Shown here in pieces: positions 54,123-63,923 of a stretch of 64,000 nucleotides of DNA (the stretch's first letter is position 1; the number at the start of each line of letters is the position of its first letter). This DNA comes from Gracilibacillus ureilyticus. GTDB lineage: Bacteria > Bacillota > Bacilli > Bacillales > Amphibacillaceae. Position numbers and translations under genes: made by a program. The notes under the pieces were generated by a model. That model was not told the DNA's origin. It ran no database searches and was given only the letters and a program-made list of their open reading frames with translations. The DNA lies in contig NZ_FOGL01000006.1 of the NCBI RefSeq assembly GCF_900111195.1, forward strand, positions 38,485 through 102,484, given 5' to 3'.

Positions 54123-55484
54123 ATGACTAGAACAACAATAATTTTCTGGAGTGGTCTTAAAACAATTGGCGGGAACATAGTTGAAATCTGTTATGGGAAT
54201 GATCGTATTATTTTTGACTTTGGACTGGTATATGATCCAAAGAGTTCATTTTTAAATAGATCATCTATATCAGAAGAAAGCTATGTTGTAGATATGCTTA
54301 AATTAGGCGCAATCCCGGAAATTGATGAAATTTATTCAAAGGATGATCTTCAGCAATACGAAGAAGTTAAGCAGTATGATCCGGATGGTTCCAGAAATAC
54401 GGCAGTTTTTATATCCCACTTACACTTAGATCATATAGGAGCAATTGATACTATCGCACCGTCAATTCCAATATATATGTCAAAAGATAGTGAAAAACTT
54501 TACCATGTATTTTGCAAAACAGATCGACCTCTATTTAGAGAACGTGAAATCATCGGAATGGATTATCAAAGCGAAGTTGAGATTGGTCAAATTAAAGTAT
54601 CAGCTTTTCGAACAGATCACGATATATTTGGTTCAGCGGCCTTACATATTGAAACACCTGATCTAACCATACTTTATTCAGGGGATATAAGAATGCATGG
54701 TAAACATGCAGAGTATAACGAAAATATGCTGAATCATTTAAATGATAAGGATATTGATTTATTATTCATTGAGGGAACATCATTCCGACAGGGAGAGTCA
54801 GAAAAATCATTGGATAATGAAACAGATATCAAAAATCAAGTAGTTGAGAGATTAATAGAAAGTGACAGGTTAGCCTTTTTTAATTTATATCACACAAATC
54901 TTGACAGAATACAACAGTTTATCGATGCTGCAAATGAAAGTGGAAGGGAAATCGTTTTTGAAGTGGAGACTGCATATATTGCAGAACAATTCCTCGTATC
55001 AGATAATCTATCCATCTATTATAATAAGAGAATGGATGATAGTATGAAATGGAAACAAGAATTATTAAATAAATATCCAGTCATCACTAATGAAAATGTA
55101 AATGAGAACCCTGCTAAGTACCTTGTGCAATCAAGTTTCCGAAATGTTATGAATTTATTGGATTTAAATGTAACTGAAGCTGTCTATTTTCATTCAAATG
55201 GTATGCCGTTAGGCAGTTTTGATCCAGATTATGATCGGCTTCTTGCATTATTAAATCACTTAGGTATACTGTATCACCCGTTACATGTGTCAGGACATGC
55301 AACGAAAGAGGATCTATTAGAAATTATTGATAGAATTAAACCTAAGTTATTAATCCCATGGCACAGTCACTCTCCTGAATTAGTGGTACCTATGGATCCG
55401 AACCAAGCTGTATTCTTACCGAAAGTGAAAACGACTTATATTTTTGAAGATAATAAACTGAAAAAAATCCCGCAGAACGGTTAA
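54123..55484 (+). CDS. Metallo-beta-lactamase fold hydrolase, RNase J/beta-CASP-like
   Basis: A 453-residue soluble protein. The metal site motif HLHLDH is at residues 99-104, RTDHD and LYSGDIRMHG supply further ligands, and the C-terminal SGHATKEDLLEIIDRI-KPKLLIPWHSHSPEL resembles the beta-CASP/RNase J end. Enzymes of this build cut phosphodiester bonds in RNA or small phosphodiesters. GGAGGAG before the ATG at 54123. Being the last gene of a PhoP-controlled importer operon, it may hydrolyse the imported compound. Whether it acts on nucleic acid or a small ester cannot be told from sequence. Confidence 0.8.
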   Translation: MTRTTIIFWSGLKTIGGNIVEICYGNDRIIFDFGLVYDPKSSFLNRSSISEESYVVDMLKLGAIPEIDEIYSKDDLQQYEEVKQYDPDGSRNTAVFISHLHLDHIGAIDTIAPSIPIYMSKDSEKLYHVFCKTDRPLFREREIIGMDYQSEVEIGQIKVSAFRTDHDIFGSAALHIETPDLTILYSGDIRMHGKHAEYNENMLNHLNDKDIDLLFIEGTSFRQGESEKSLDNETDIKNQVVERLIESDRLAFFNLYHTNLDRIQQFIDAANESGREIVFEVETAYIAEQFLVSDNLSIYYNKRMDDSMKWKQELLNKYPVITNENVNENPAKYLVQSSFRNVMNLLDLNVTEAVYFHSNGMPLGSFDPDYDRLLALLNHLGILYHPLHVSGHATKEDLLEIIDRIKPKLLIPWHSHSPELVVPMDPNQAVFLPKVKTTYIFEDNKLKKIPQNG

Positions 55485-55552
55485 AAAGCAACCTTTCAAC
55501 GGGAAGAAGCATCTGTTATATGGTTGGCTATATACTAGTACTCTTGCACATT

Positions 55553-56230
55553 CTATTGCCAGAATTTAATTAACTTTGAGATGGTTTGTATAAAATCATC
55601 GATGTTTTCCTGAGTTACATTCTGATGGTAATACCACTTCCTTATTGTTTCAACAAAAAAGTGAGGCACTGATTTTCCTTCAATCAGGTGGTAGTAGTTA
55701 ACATAAGCTTTCTTTAAATGCTCCCACCTGTAATCATTGCCTGTTGCTAAATATTCTGAAACGTCAATAATTTTTGCTCTTCCATTTTGCAATAAGATAT
55801 TTTTCAGGTGTATATCGCGAGGATTTAACCCGCAATTCCTAGCATGATCTCTTGCGCAATCAACATCCTGGATTACTTGTTCCGGAATTTTTATCCCTCG
55901 CAATATACAATCATATAACGTAATCCCTTTTTCATATTTTAGAACGAGAAAATGTTTACTCTGTCCAAAGCATGTAGAGAAAAATTGCGATTCACCAATC
56001 ATATGGTAAATTTTAGCCTCTTGTTCAATTTTATATTCCTTACCAGCTGCATAGATCTTAAACGCATAGTCAGGAAGATTGACAAATTGAAAAACAGCAG
56101 CATCTGTTCCGATGCCAATACATTTTAACTGGTCAAAATAACCTCGAATTGTAACTGGGTCATTATTGGAATTTGCTGCTATTTTTATTTGCTCTAAATA
56201 TTTTTCTGCATCTTTCCATTGTTCGTTCAT
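55553..56230 (-). CDS. Small protein-kinase-like protein (YrzF-like)
   Basis: A 225-residue single-domain protein with kinase-like marks: a glycine loop IGIGTDAAVF, the AFKIY lysine, a catalytic-loop-like PRDIHLKNILL with Asp and Asn, and KIIDVSEY where active kinases have the DFG Asp. All key polar residues seem to be kept although the motifs deviate, so activity is possible. Similar small proteins occur in Bacillus (YrzF). ATG at 56230 has AAAGGAG 11 bases upstream. It follows the exporter gene by 54 bp and may be in its operon. Confidence 0.7.
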   Translation of the reverse strand: MNEQWKDAEKYLEQIKIAANSNNDPVTIRGYFDQLKCIGIGTDAAVFQFVNLPDYAFKIYAAGKEYKIEQEAKIYHMIGESQFFSTCFGQSKHFLVLKYEKGITLYDCILRGIKIPEQVIQDVDCARDHARNCGLNPRDIHLKNILLQNGRAKIIDVSEYLATGNDYRWEHLKKAYVNYYHLIEGKSVPHFFVETIRKWYYHQNVTQENIDDFIQTISKLIKFWQ

Positions 56231-56284
56231 CTCGTAAGGTGCTCCTTTCAATAAGAGGAACCATTTGATCAAAAATCTCCATCA

Positions 56285-58006
56285 CTACGTCAATTGCTGT
56301 TTTGCAAATTCATTATATAAAGGATGTTCTGCAACTAATTCACTGTGAGATCCTATACCTGTTACTTTTCCTTTTTCAATAAAAACTATCTTATCAGCAT
56401 CAATAATGGTTGATAGGCGATGAGCAATGACCAGTGTTGTTCTGCCTTCCATTAAACGTGTTAAAGCCTTTTGAACAATAGCTTCCGACTGGCTGTCTAA
56501 ACTGGCTGTCGCTTCATCCATCATTAATATTTTTGGATTACGCAAAAAGGCACGAGCTATGGCAATACGCTGTCGCTGTCCGCCGGATAACTTTACTCCG
56601 CGTTCACCAACTTCGGTATCCAGTCCATTTGGAAATTCCTTAATAAATTGATCCGCATATGCCATTTCAGCAACTTCCCATAAACGGTTATCTGAGATGG
56701 CTGCTTTTTCCTCTAAGCCATAACACAGATTTTCGCGAATAGTTCCTGCCATCATTGGACTATCCTGTGAGACATAACCAATCTGACTGCGCCATGAATG
56801 TAAGGAATGATCCTGAATGACTGTATCGCCTATCCTTATTTCCCCGGAACTAGGTTGATAGAATTGTTCAAGCAGTCCAAAAACTGTAGTTTTTCCTCCA
56901 CCACTTGGCCCGGCGAAGGCAACCATTGTACCTGGTTGTACATCAAAAGTGACATTATCTAATACTTGTTCAGATTCATCATAACTAAATGATACATGGT
57001 CAAAATAAACGGTTTTATTAGATATGTCCTTCTCTATTCCGTTTTGTGCTTCCTCATTTAGACTAAGAATGTCCATAATGCGTTCCGTTGCACCTCTTGC
57101 TTTTTGTAATTGGGTAAAGAACATAGCAAAAGAACCGATAGGCATTGTAATTTGTAAGAGATAAAGCAGAAATGCAACTAAGGAACCGGTAGACATAGTT
57201 CCTTGTGCTACTCTAATTCCGCCGTATGTAATGATCAAAACAACCATAAGCATGTTTGTTAGTTGCATGAGTGGCCTGATTAATGAGCTTACCGTAGCTT
57301 CCTTTAATCCAAATTTAAAAAGATTTTTAATGTTTTGATTTCCATTCTGCTGTTCCTCAGATTCAGCGTTTGATGCTTTCATCAATCGAATCTCTCCAAG
57401 TGTTTGCTGAATATCACCAGAAAAGTGTGCCGTCTCATCCTGAAGGTCACGTGAAATTTTCCACATTTTCCTGCCAAGTGGAATAATAATTGCACAAGCA
57501 ATTGGGACAGCAATAAACATAAGAATCGTCATTTTCCAATCCATAATCAGCAGAATAATTACTGCTCCGATAATTGTAATAATTCCTGTAATAAACTGGG
57601 GAAAGTGTTGTGTAATTAAATCCTTAAGAATACTTGTATCATTAACTATCCTGCTCACAGATTCTCCGCTTTTGTGTTTGTCAAAATAACTGATTGGGAG
57701 CCGGATAAATTTGGACCACATTCTTTCTCTTAGCTTCGCAATAATCCGTTGTCCCACATAAGCTAGTGCATATGTAGACAGACCATCAAATAAAGCTTGT
57801 AACAGAAATACACCAATAATAATAAAGAGTAATGCTGTGTTGAATTCTGAGGGGTCAAAACCATCGACCAGTTCCTTTGTGATCAATGGAATAACAAGAC
57901 CGACAAGAGTTGTCATTAGACTGCCTAATAAACCAAGCGATAAGGCTAATTTGGGGACTTTTGTGGATAGAATCAAGGTGAGAAACTGACTGTTTTCCTT
58001 TTTCAT
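56285..58006 (-). CDS. BmrA-like multidrug ABC exporter (half transporter)
   Basis: A 573-residue chain with six helices in an exporter membrane domain (about 20-305) and a C-terminal ATPase (Walker A GPSGGGKTT, signature LSGGQRQR, Walker B ILMMDEATASLDSQ, switch IAHRLS). It works as a homodimer. The sequence tracks B. subtilis BmrA closely, for example LPISYFDKHKSGESVSRIVND and GATERIMDIL. Cargo is probably drugs or lipophilic compounds. AAAGGAG before the ATG. Confidence 0.92.
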   Translation of the reverse strand: MKKENSQFLTLILSTKVPKLALSLGLLGSLMTTLVGLVIPLITKELVDGFDPSEFNTALLFIIIGVFLLQALFDGLSTYALAYVGQRIIAKLRERMWSKFIRLPISYFDKHKSGESVSRIVNDTSILKDLITQHFPQFITGIITIIGAVIILLIMDWKMTILMFIAVPIACAIIIPLGRKMWKISRDLQDETAHFSGDIQQTLGEIRLMKASNAESEEQQNGNQNIKNLFKFGLKEATVSSLIRPLMQLTNMLMVVLIITYGGIRVAQGTMSTGSLVAFLLYLLQITMPIGSFAMFFTQLQKARGATERIMDILSLNEEAQNGIEKDISNKTVYFDHVSFSYDESEQVLDNVTFDVQPGTMVAFAGPSGGGKTTVFGLLEQFYQPSSGEIRIGDTVIQDHSLHSWRSQIGYVSQDSPMMAGTIRENLCYGLEEKAAISDNRLWEVAEMAYADQFIKEFPNGLDTEVGERGVKLSGGQRQRIAIARAFLRNPKILMMDEATASLDSQSEAIVQKALTRLMEGRTTLVIAHRLSTIIDADKIVFIEKGKVTGIGSHSELVAEHPLYNEFAKQQLT

Positions 58007-58034
58007 TTATTTGAACTCCTTTTCATATAATAAA

Positions 58035-58118
58035 AACATGACCGTTAAGATTCAGGACAGTGCTAAACGTAAGAATGCGTTCACTGAGCTAAAGTCTCAT
58101 TATATTTACGGTCATGTT
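58035..58118 (-). terminator. Terminator with a long structured loop after the GGDEF-EAL gene
   Basis: AACATGACCGT (58035-58045) and ACGGTCATGTT (58108-58118) form an 11-bp stem that ends in TTTTTATT on the minus strand. The 62-base loop holds a second possible stem, CAGTG/AACG against CGTT/CACTG near 58058-58086. It also lies in the leader of the BmrA-like gene. Confidence 0.65.
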
Positions 58119-58129
58119 AGTTAAAAGTT

Positions 58130-60568
58130 TCACTGTTTTTTCCAATTATTCATCCAATTTTCAAAATCCTGTGCAGGTAGTGGTTTGCTAAAATAATAGC
58201 CTTGTAATACATTACAGTCGTGTTTGGTTAAAAATTCAACATGATCGATTGTTTCCACACCTTCTGCAATTGTTTTAATATGCAGATTATGGGCAAGCAT
58301 AATAATGGTAGCAACAATATCTCTGTCATCCACATCTGCTGAAATATCTTTTACAAAAGACTGGTCAATCTTCAAATGGTCAATAGGGAATTTCTTTAAA
58401 TTACTTAATGAACTATAACCAGTTCCGAAATCATCCATTGCAATTTTTACCCCTAAGTTTTTCAGGTCTTTTAATATTACCGAAGAAGTCTCTGAGTCCA
58501 TTGCCATCGATTCTGTTATCTCTAACTCTAAAAATTGAGGGTCTAACCCGCTATCCTGAATAATTCTTTTAATCGTTTCTGTTAAGTCAGTCTGATAAAA
58601 TTGACGAATCGACAAATTTACGGAGACAGGAAAACAGTTGAAGCCAGCATTCTGCCAAGCTATATTTTGTCTACAAGCTTCCTTTATTACCCACTCTCCA
58701 ATTGGTACAATTAAACCAGTCTCTTCAGCTAGTGGAATAAATTCACCTGGTGACACCATACCCAGCTTCTCATTATGCCATCTGATTAACGCCTCAGCCC
58801 CATATATCCTATTAGTTTTTGTTTCAATTTGCGGTTGATAAAACAGAGAAAATTCATTTCTGTCAATGGCTTTACGTAATAATGATTCCATACCAATATT
58901 TCCGGTGATTTTGCTGTTTATTGAATCTCTGTAAAATTGATAGTTACTCTTACCCATTCGTTTGGCGAAGTACATGGCATTATCAGCTTTTTTCATCAAT
59001 GTTTCCTGGTCTTTTCCGTCGGCAGGGTACATACTAATGCCTATGCTGGGAGTTGCAACGATATCCATTCCATCTAGCTCATATGGCTTGACTAACAGTT
59101 TCATTAACGCTTTCACATATTCTGTAACTTCTTCTTGCTTTGTATTTTCGGCTAAAATGATGAATTCATCTCCACCATACCGGAAGATTGATGCATTATC
59201 ATCAGCAAAACTCTTTAATCTGTTTGCCACATTCTTTAACAATATATCTCCATAATCATGACCTAAAGAATCATTTATGATTTTAAATCGGTCCAAATCA
59301 ATGAAAAAGATAGAGAACTGCGTGTTATTCTGTTTCGCTATTTTTATCGTTTCATTTAATTTGGAATGAAAGTAATATTGATTAGGCAATTGTGTCAAAT
59401 AGTCATGATATGCCATATAGTTTAACTTTTCTTCAAACTGCTTACTTTCTGTTATATCTTTCCCGATGCAATGAACTCCGGTTATATCTCCTTCAACCAT
59501 AATAGGGATGATTGTTACATGCAGGTAAACTCTCACTTTTTGCTTATTGAGCATGCATGTTTCATATTGATTGGCATTTCCGTTTAATACTTTATTATAC
59601 TCATTAATTGTTCTTTCTTTTTCTTCCGGTACGATATAATCGATAAACGGCTTTCCTTTAAGTTCATCTTCGGTATACCCCATCATTTGCTCAGTAGCTT
59701 TATTGACATAAGTAAACCTCCCCTGCAGATCAAAGGATAATACGGCATCGATATTATTTTCCAGAAGTGAGCGATAACGCTGCTCGCTAATTTGCAGTTT
59801 TTCTTTTATTTTTCCTTCTTCCGTAATGTCACGTGCCACACCAATTACACCTTCCACCTCATTGTCGACAATAATCGGGACAGCTGTCAGGTCCAGTTGC
59901 AGCGTCTGGCTAAAATGATCAATAACTTTTAATTTTGTTTGGACGGTTTGTTTATTCAAAATGATGTTAAATTCCCTGTTTGTCCGTTCAAGATCATCTG
60001 CGTGGATAATATCAGTATAATTTTTTTGCAAAAGTTCATTAGAATTATATTTTAGAATTTTTTCACTGGCAGGATTGATGTTGATAAAATTTCCTTTTTG
60101 ATCAAGCATAAAAATAATATCCGGATTATATATGAAAAGAGACTGTAGCTGCTGATCAGTTGTCTCTAATAGTGTCTGTATATCTTTTTTATCAGAGATA
60201 TCGCGATAACTGTTAATGATGATTGTTCTGTTATTATCCAGTTCAACTAATTGGACATTGACTGAAACAGGTATTTTACTGCCATCTTTCTGAACGTGGA
60301 CAGATTCTAATTTCAGAGATTTCTTATCCATTAATAAATCAATGTCATTTAGTTGATCCCATACTTTTTTATCAATGATATCTTCAGGTGTCATTCGCAA
60401 TAATTCGTTTCTTGAGTATCCAGAATGGATGACAGCAGATCTGTTTGCACCAACAATAGTCATTGAACCGTCTGCATTTAATTCTGTTATTAATATAGGT
60501 TCAGGTATATAGTTGAACATTGTCATCCATTCATGGATGTTGAAGGATTGATGGTTTGCTGATGCCAT
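58130..60568 (-). CDS. PAS-GGDEF-EAL signalling protein (cyclic di-GMP turnover)
   Basis: An 812-residue cytosolic protein with three PAS domains in a row (about 10-125, 140-255 and 262-380), then GGDEF (about 390-550) and EAL (about 565-805). The synthase site YGGDEF (near 464) and the phosphodiesterase motif EALIRW (near 590) are both intact, as is DDFGTGYSSLSNL, so either activity is possible. No membrane helix, hence it probably reads an internal signal such as redox state or a small ligand. ATG at 60568 with AAAAGGAGTG upstream. Confidence 0.93.
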   Translation of the reverse strand: MASANHQSFNIHEWMTMFNYIPEPILITELNADGSMTIVGANRSAVIHSGYSRNELLRMTPEDIIDKKVWDQLNDIDLLMDKKSLKLESVHVQKDGSKIPVSVNVQLVELDNNRTIIINSYRDISDKKDIQTLLETTDQQLQSLFIYNPDIIFMLDQKGNFININPASEKILKYNSNELLQKNYTDIIHADDLERTNREFNIILNKQTVQTKLKVIDHFSQTLQLDLTAVPIIVDNEVEGVIGVARDITEEGKIKEKLQISEQRYRSLLENNIDAVLSFDLQGRFTYVNKATEQMMGYTEDELKGKPFIDYIVPEEKERTINEYNKVLNGNANQYETCMLNKQKVRVYLHVTIIPIMVEGDITGVHCIGKDITESKQFEEKLNYMAYHDYLTQLPNQYYFHSKLNETIKIAKQNNTQFSIFFIDLDRFKIINDSLGHDYGDILLKNVANRLKSFADDNASIFRYGGDEFIILAENTKQEEVTEYVKALMKLLVKPYELDGMDIVATPSIGISMYPADGKDQETLMKKADNAMYFAKRMGKSNYQFYRDSINSKITGNIGMESLLRKAIDRNEFSLFYQPQIETKTNRIYGAEALIRWHNEKLGMVSPGEFIPLAEETGLIVPIGEWVIKEACRQNIAWQNAGFNCFPVSVNLSIRQFYQTDLTETIKRIIQDSGLDPQFLELEITESMAMDSETSSVILKDLKNLGVKIAMDDFGTGYSSLSNLKKFPIDHLKIDQSFVKDISADVDDRDIVATIIMLAHNLHIKTIAEGVETIDHVEFLTKHDCNVLQGYYFSKPLPAQDFENWMNNWKKQ

Positions 60569-60601
60569 GATTGTCACTCCTTTTACTCTATCCAATATAA
60601 C

Positions 60602-61186
60602 TCAATTACTTTTGCCCATTATACCATAAAAGAATAAATGCATAACGTCTTCAGTGATTGGCACAAGGATGTCGGTCAGGTCTTTCTTTTGCATATAATC
60701 TTTAAACATGTGAATGAATAATAAAATAGCGTTTTCTGACAATTCATTTTTAATATATCCTGATTCTTTCCCTTCAGTAATTAGTTGATGAAAGAAAGGA
60801 ATTGACTTTTCCTGATATATTTTGTCAAGGAATAATGATTGTTCTGCTGAACTGTTAAGAAAATAAGAATATATTTCTTCATGAATATTACTTGTTAGCT
60901 CCGTTTTTTGAAAGATCATTTGCTCAATTTTATCTGGAAACGGCATATTGGCATCAAGTATTTTCTGATAGTGATCAAATGATTTTTCCACATAATACTC
61001 CATAGTTTCTCTTAATAAATTCTCTTTACTCTCAAAGTAATTATAAATAGTAACCTGGGAAACATTTGCCTTCATCGCAATTTCAGCTATGGAGACTTTC
61101 TTTATTCCATTATTAGTAAACAGTTTTAATGCTGCTTCTAAAATATTGAGCCGTTTTTGATATGTTCTTTTTTCAAATCCGTCCAT
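60602..61186 (-). CDS. TetR family transcriptional regulator
   Basis: A 194-residue regulator with helix-turn-helix KLFTNNGIKKVSIAEIAMKA followed by NVSQVTIYNYFESKENL. ATG at 61186 has TGAGGTGAT upstream. It is divergent from the ABC-2 exporter genes and lies next to matching palindromes, so it most likely represses them. Confidence 0.9.
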   Translation of the reverse strand: MDGFEKRTYQKRLNILEAALKLFTNNGIKKVSIAEIAMKANVSQVTIYNYFESKENLLRETMEYYVEKSFDHYQKILDANMPFPDKIEQMIFQKTELTSNIHEEIYSYFLNSSAEQSLFLDKIYQEKSIPFFHQLITEGKESGYIKNELSENAILLFIHMFKDYMQKKDLTDILVPITEDVMHLFFYGIMGKSN

Positions 61187-61217
61187 ATTTATCACCTCAT
61201 TCTATTATTTTAAGGAA

Positions 61218-61309
61218 TTTTTTGAAATTTAACAAATAAAATATTTCAAAAAATGTTGCATACGATATTAAAAGTGTATATTATGAAATGTATATATGAT
61301 TATATTTCA
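61218..61309. promoter_or_regulatory. Repeated TGAAAT/ATTTCA palindromes in the divergent promoter region
   Basis: Two inverted pairs: TTTTTTGAAAT (61218-61228) with ATTTCAAAAAA (61243-61253), and TGAAAT (61284-61289) with ATTTCA (61304-61309). Both have 14-bp centres and start-to-start spacing near 65 bp. They are candidate operators for the TetR protein. Confidence 0.55.
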
Positions 61310-61377
61310 AAACCTTAACTACCTTAAATCTATCTAGCTAAATCACTGATTTTAAAATGTGGGGGAGGGAATGCTGG

Positions 61378-62256
61378 ATGAGCATTGTTAATATGAATGC
61401 AGTGTCAAAGAAATTTGGTTCATTTGTTGCACTTAACAACATCGATTTACAATTGAATAAAGGGGAAGTGTTTGGGTTTATCGGTCCGAATGGTGCCGGT
61501 AAATCTACCACCATTCGGATCCTGTTAGGTATACTTCAGCCAACATCTGGTCATGCAGCCATTTTTGGCAAAGATGTATGGAAAGAAGCCGTAGCCATCC
61601 ATGAGAAAGTCGCTTATGTGCCAGGTGATGTCAACCTTTGGGGAAACTTGACAGGTGGAGAGGTGATTGATATTTTTCTCGGTTTAAAAGGGAAAATCGA
61701 TAAGCGAAAAAGAGATATGTTCATTGATCGATTTCAATTAGATATAAAGAAAAAATGCGGGTCCTATTCGAAAGGTAATCGCCAAAAGATCGCCCTTATT
61801 GCAGCTTTTGCTTCAAATGCAGATTTGTATATACTGGATGAACCGACATCAGGATTAGATCCGTTGATGGAACAGGTTTTTCAACAGTGTGTGGAAGAGG
61901 TGAAAAATGCAGGGAAAACCGTATTGTTGTCCAGTCATATTTTATCAGAAGTAGAAAAGTTATGTGATCGGGTCGGGATTATTCGAAAAGGTGAAATTAT
62001 TGAGACAGGTTCGATAGATGAATTGCGCCATCTTACCAGAATGAATCTTGTTATTGCTACAACCTCTCCCATACTTGATTTAGAGAAATGGGAGGGAGTA
62101 CATGACGTACAACAAAGCGAAGAAAGCTATCGTTTCCAGGTGGATGCTGACAAATTAACTGAAATTATGAAAAAGTTAAGCAGCTATGGTATAGAGAGAC
62201 TGGAAAGTAAACCACCAACTTTAGAAGATTTATTTATGAGGCATTATCAGGAATAG
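61378..62256 (+). CDS. ABC-2 type exporter ATP-binding protein
   Basis: A 292-residue ATPase with Walker A GPNGAGKST, a variant signature YSKGNRQKIA, Walker B LYILDEPTSGLDPL and switch SSHIL, then a C-terminal extension from about 220. ATG at 61378 has GGGGGAGGG 8 bases upstream. It powers the permease that follows 16 bp later. Family relatives export lantibiotics or polyether drugs. Confidence 0.9.
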   Translation: MSIVNMNAVSKKFGSFVALNNIDLQLNKGEVFGFIGPNGAGKSTTIRILLGILQPTSGHAAIFGKDVWKEAVAIHEKVAYVPGDVNLWGNLTGGEVIDIFLGLKGKIDKRKRDMFIDRFQLDIKKKCGSYSKGNRQKIALIAAFASNADLYILDEPTSGLDPLMEQVFQQCVEEVKNAGKTVLLSSHILSEVEKLCDRVGIIRKGEIIETGSIDELRHLTRMNLVIATTSPILDLEKWEGVHDVQQSEESYRFQVDADKLTEIMKKLSSYGIERLESKPPTLEDLFMRHYQE

Positions 62257-62272
62257 AGAGGAGGAGGTACGT

Positions 62273-63868
62273 TTGTTATTTCATTCTGTTTCTCGTTTAT
62301 TTTTCTTAAAATGGAAACTAAACAAAGTGAATTTTCTTACATGGGCATTTTCTGTAGTGCTCATTACAATACTTACAGCATCTGCATATGGCGGGCTGTA
62401 TAAAACGGATCAAGAAAGGCAGGCGGTTGCTGAAACTATGGCTAATCCTGCTATGATTGCGATGGTTGGACCAGGTTTCGGGCTTGACCATTACACGAGT
62501 GGGGCGATGCTGTCACATCAGATGTTATTATTTACTTTAATAGTGATGGCTGTTATGAGCATATTGGTTGTCACTAAACAGACCAGAACAGAAGAAGATG
62601 ATGGAATATTGGAAATAGTCCGTTCACTGCCTGTCGGAAGACTTACTCCATTAACTGCGTCTTTACTTTTTACCATGGTACTAAATATAACAATAGGTAT
62701 ATTGGTAGCCATCGGGCTGATTTTAATAAATATAGAAGGAATTGATGCTGAAGGTGCCTTATTATATGGAATGACTTTGACATGTGGAGGTTTGATATTT
62801 TCTGGTGTTGCTGCAATATCTGCTCAAATGGCTGAGACAGCAAGAGCAGCGACAGGTTATTCAATCACATTTCTAATGGCAGCCTATTTACTACGTGCAA
62901 TAGGTGATGTAAGTAATGAGATGTGGAGTATGATATCCCCATTAGGCATTCTAATCAGGGGAGAAGTTTTTGTTAGTAATAAATACTTTCCTGTAATAAT
63001 TGGTATCCTATTGTTTATGGTTTTTCTAGCTTTTGCGTTTTGGCTCAATGATCATAGGGATGTTGGGGCAGGATATATCCGGTCAAGAAATGGGAGAGAA
63101 AGGGCGGCCAAGTATTTAATGACCTCTCTGGGTATAGCTGTAAGAATACAACGCACGACTATCATTTCATGGTTCACTGCAATGTTCCTGCTCGGAATAT
63201 CATATGGTTCCGTCTTTGGTGATTTAGAGGCATTTTTTGAGAATAATGAAGTGATACAGCAAATGTTGGGAAATAATCCTGACTATACATTAACGGAACA
63301 GTTTATTACGATGTTAATGGTTGTACTTGCGATTTTTTCTACAGTACCTGGATTGTTGTTCTTCTTAAAAATTAGGGGAGAGGAAAAGAAAGGGCGTCTC
63401 GAACATCTGTTAGTAAGAGGTACATCGAGAATAAAGATTGTCACGGTTTATGGAACGATTAGTGTTGGTGGTACAGTAATTTCCATGTTTCTGGCGGTCT
63501 TTGGTTTGTGGATTAGTTCATCTGCTGTTATGGAAGAAGCTATTCCTTTAATAAACTTATTACAAGCTGGAATGGCTTATTTACCCGCGATGTTATTATT
63601 AATTGGTGTAGCTTTATTCCTGTTTGGATGGTTGCCGAGAATAACCTCATTAGTTTGGTTTTATTTAATATTTTCTTTCATTGTTGTTTATATCGGCGGA
63701 TTGCTTAATTTACCAGATTGGATTGTAAATATATCCAGCTTTGCTCATATCCCTCAACTGCCTGTCGAAGAATGGAATAATGGAAGATTAGCAATCCTGC
63801 TCACGGTTGATATTATAATTATATCAATTGGTATGATAGGGTACCGAAAAAGAGATGCAGCAGGATAG
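62273..63868 (+). CDS. Double-length ABC-2 exporter permease
   Basis: A 531-residue membrane protein with about twelve helices in two similar halves (TRTEEDDGILEIVRSLPVGR against RGEEKKGRLEHLLVRGTSR are the matching ATPase-coupling loops). The length and pairing with a TetR gene resemble tetronasin-type exporters. Substrate unknown. TTG start with GAGGAGGAGG upstream. No terminator was found after the stop within the window. Confidence 0.88.
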   Translation: MLFHSVSRLFFLKWKLNKVNFLTWAFSVVLITILTASAYGGLYKTDQERQAVAETMANPAMIAMVGPGFGLDHYTSGAMLSHQMLLFTLIVMAVMSILVVTKQTRTEEDDGILEIVRSLPVGRLTPLTASLLFTMVLNITIGILVAIGLILINIEGIDAEGALLYGMTLTCGGLIFSGVAAISAQMAETARAATGYSITFLMAAYLLRAIGDVSNEMWSMISPLGILIRGEVFVSNKYFPVIIGILLFMVFLAFAFWLNDHRDVGAGYIRSRNGRERAAKYLMTSLGIAVRIQRTTIISWFTAMFLLGISYGSVFGDLEAFFENNEVIQQMLGNNPDYTLTEQFITMLMVVLAIFSTVPGLLFFLKIRGEEKKGRLEHLLVRGTSRIKIVTVYGTISVGGTVISMFLAVFGLWISSSAVMEEAIPLINLLQAGMAYLPAMLLLIGVALFLFGWLPRITSLVWFYLIFSFIVVYIGGLLNLPDWIVNISSFAHIPQLPVEEWNNGRLAILLTVDIIIISIGMIGYRKRDAAG

Positions 63869-63923
63869 GAATAGTTAGGATGGGTAATGGAGATTTATCG
63901 ATATTGAATAACTAGCTTTTTTC

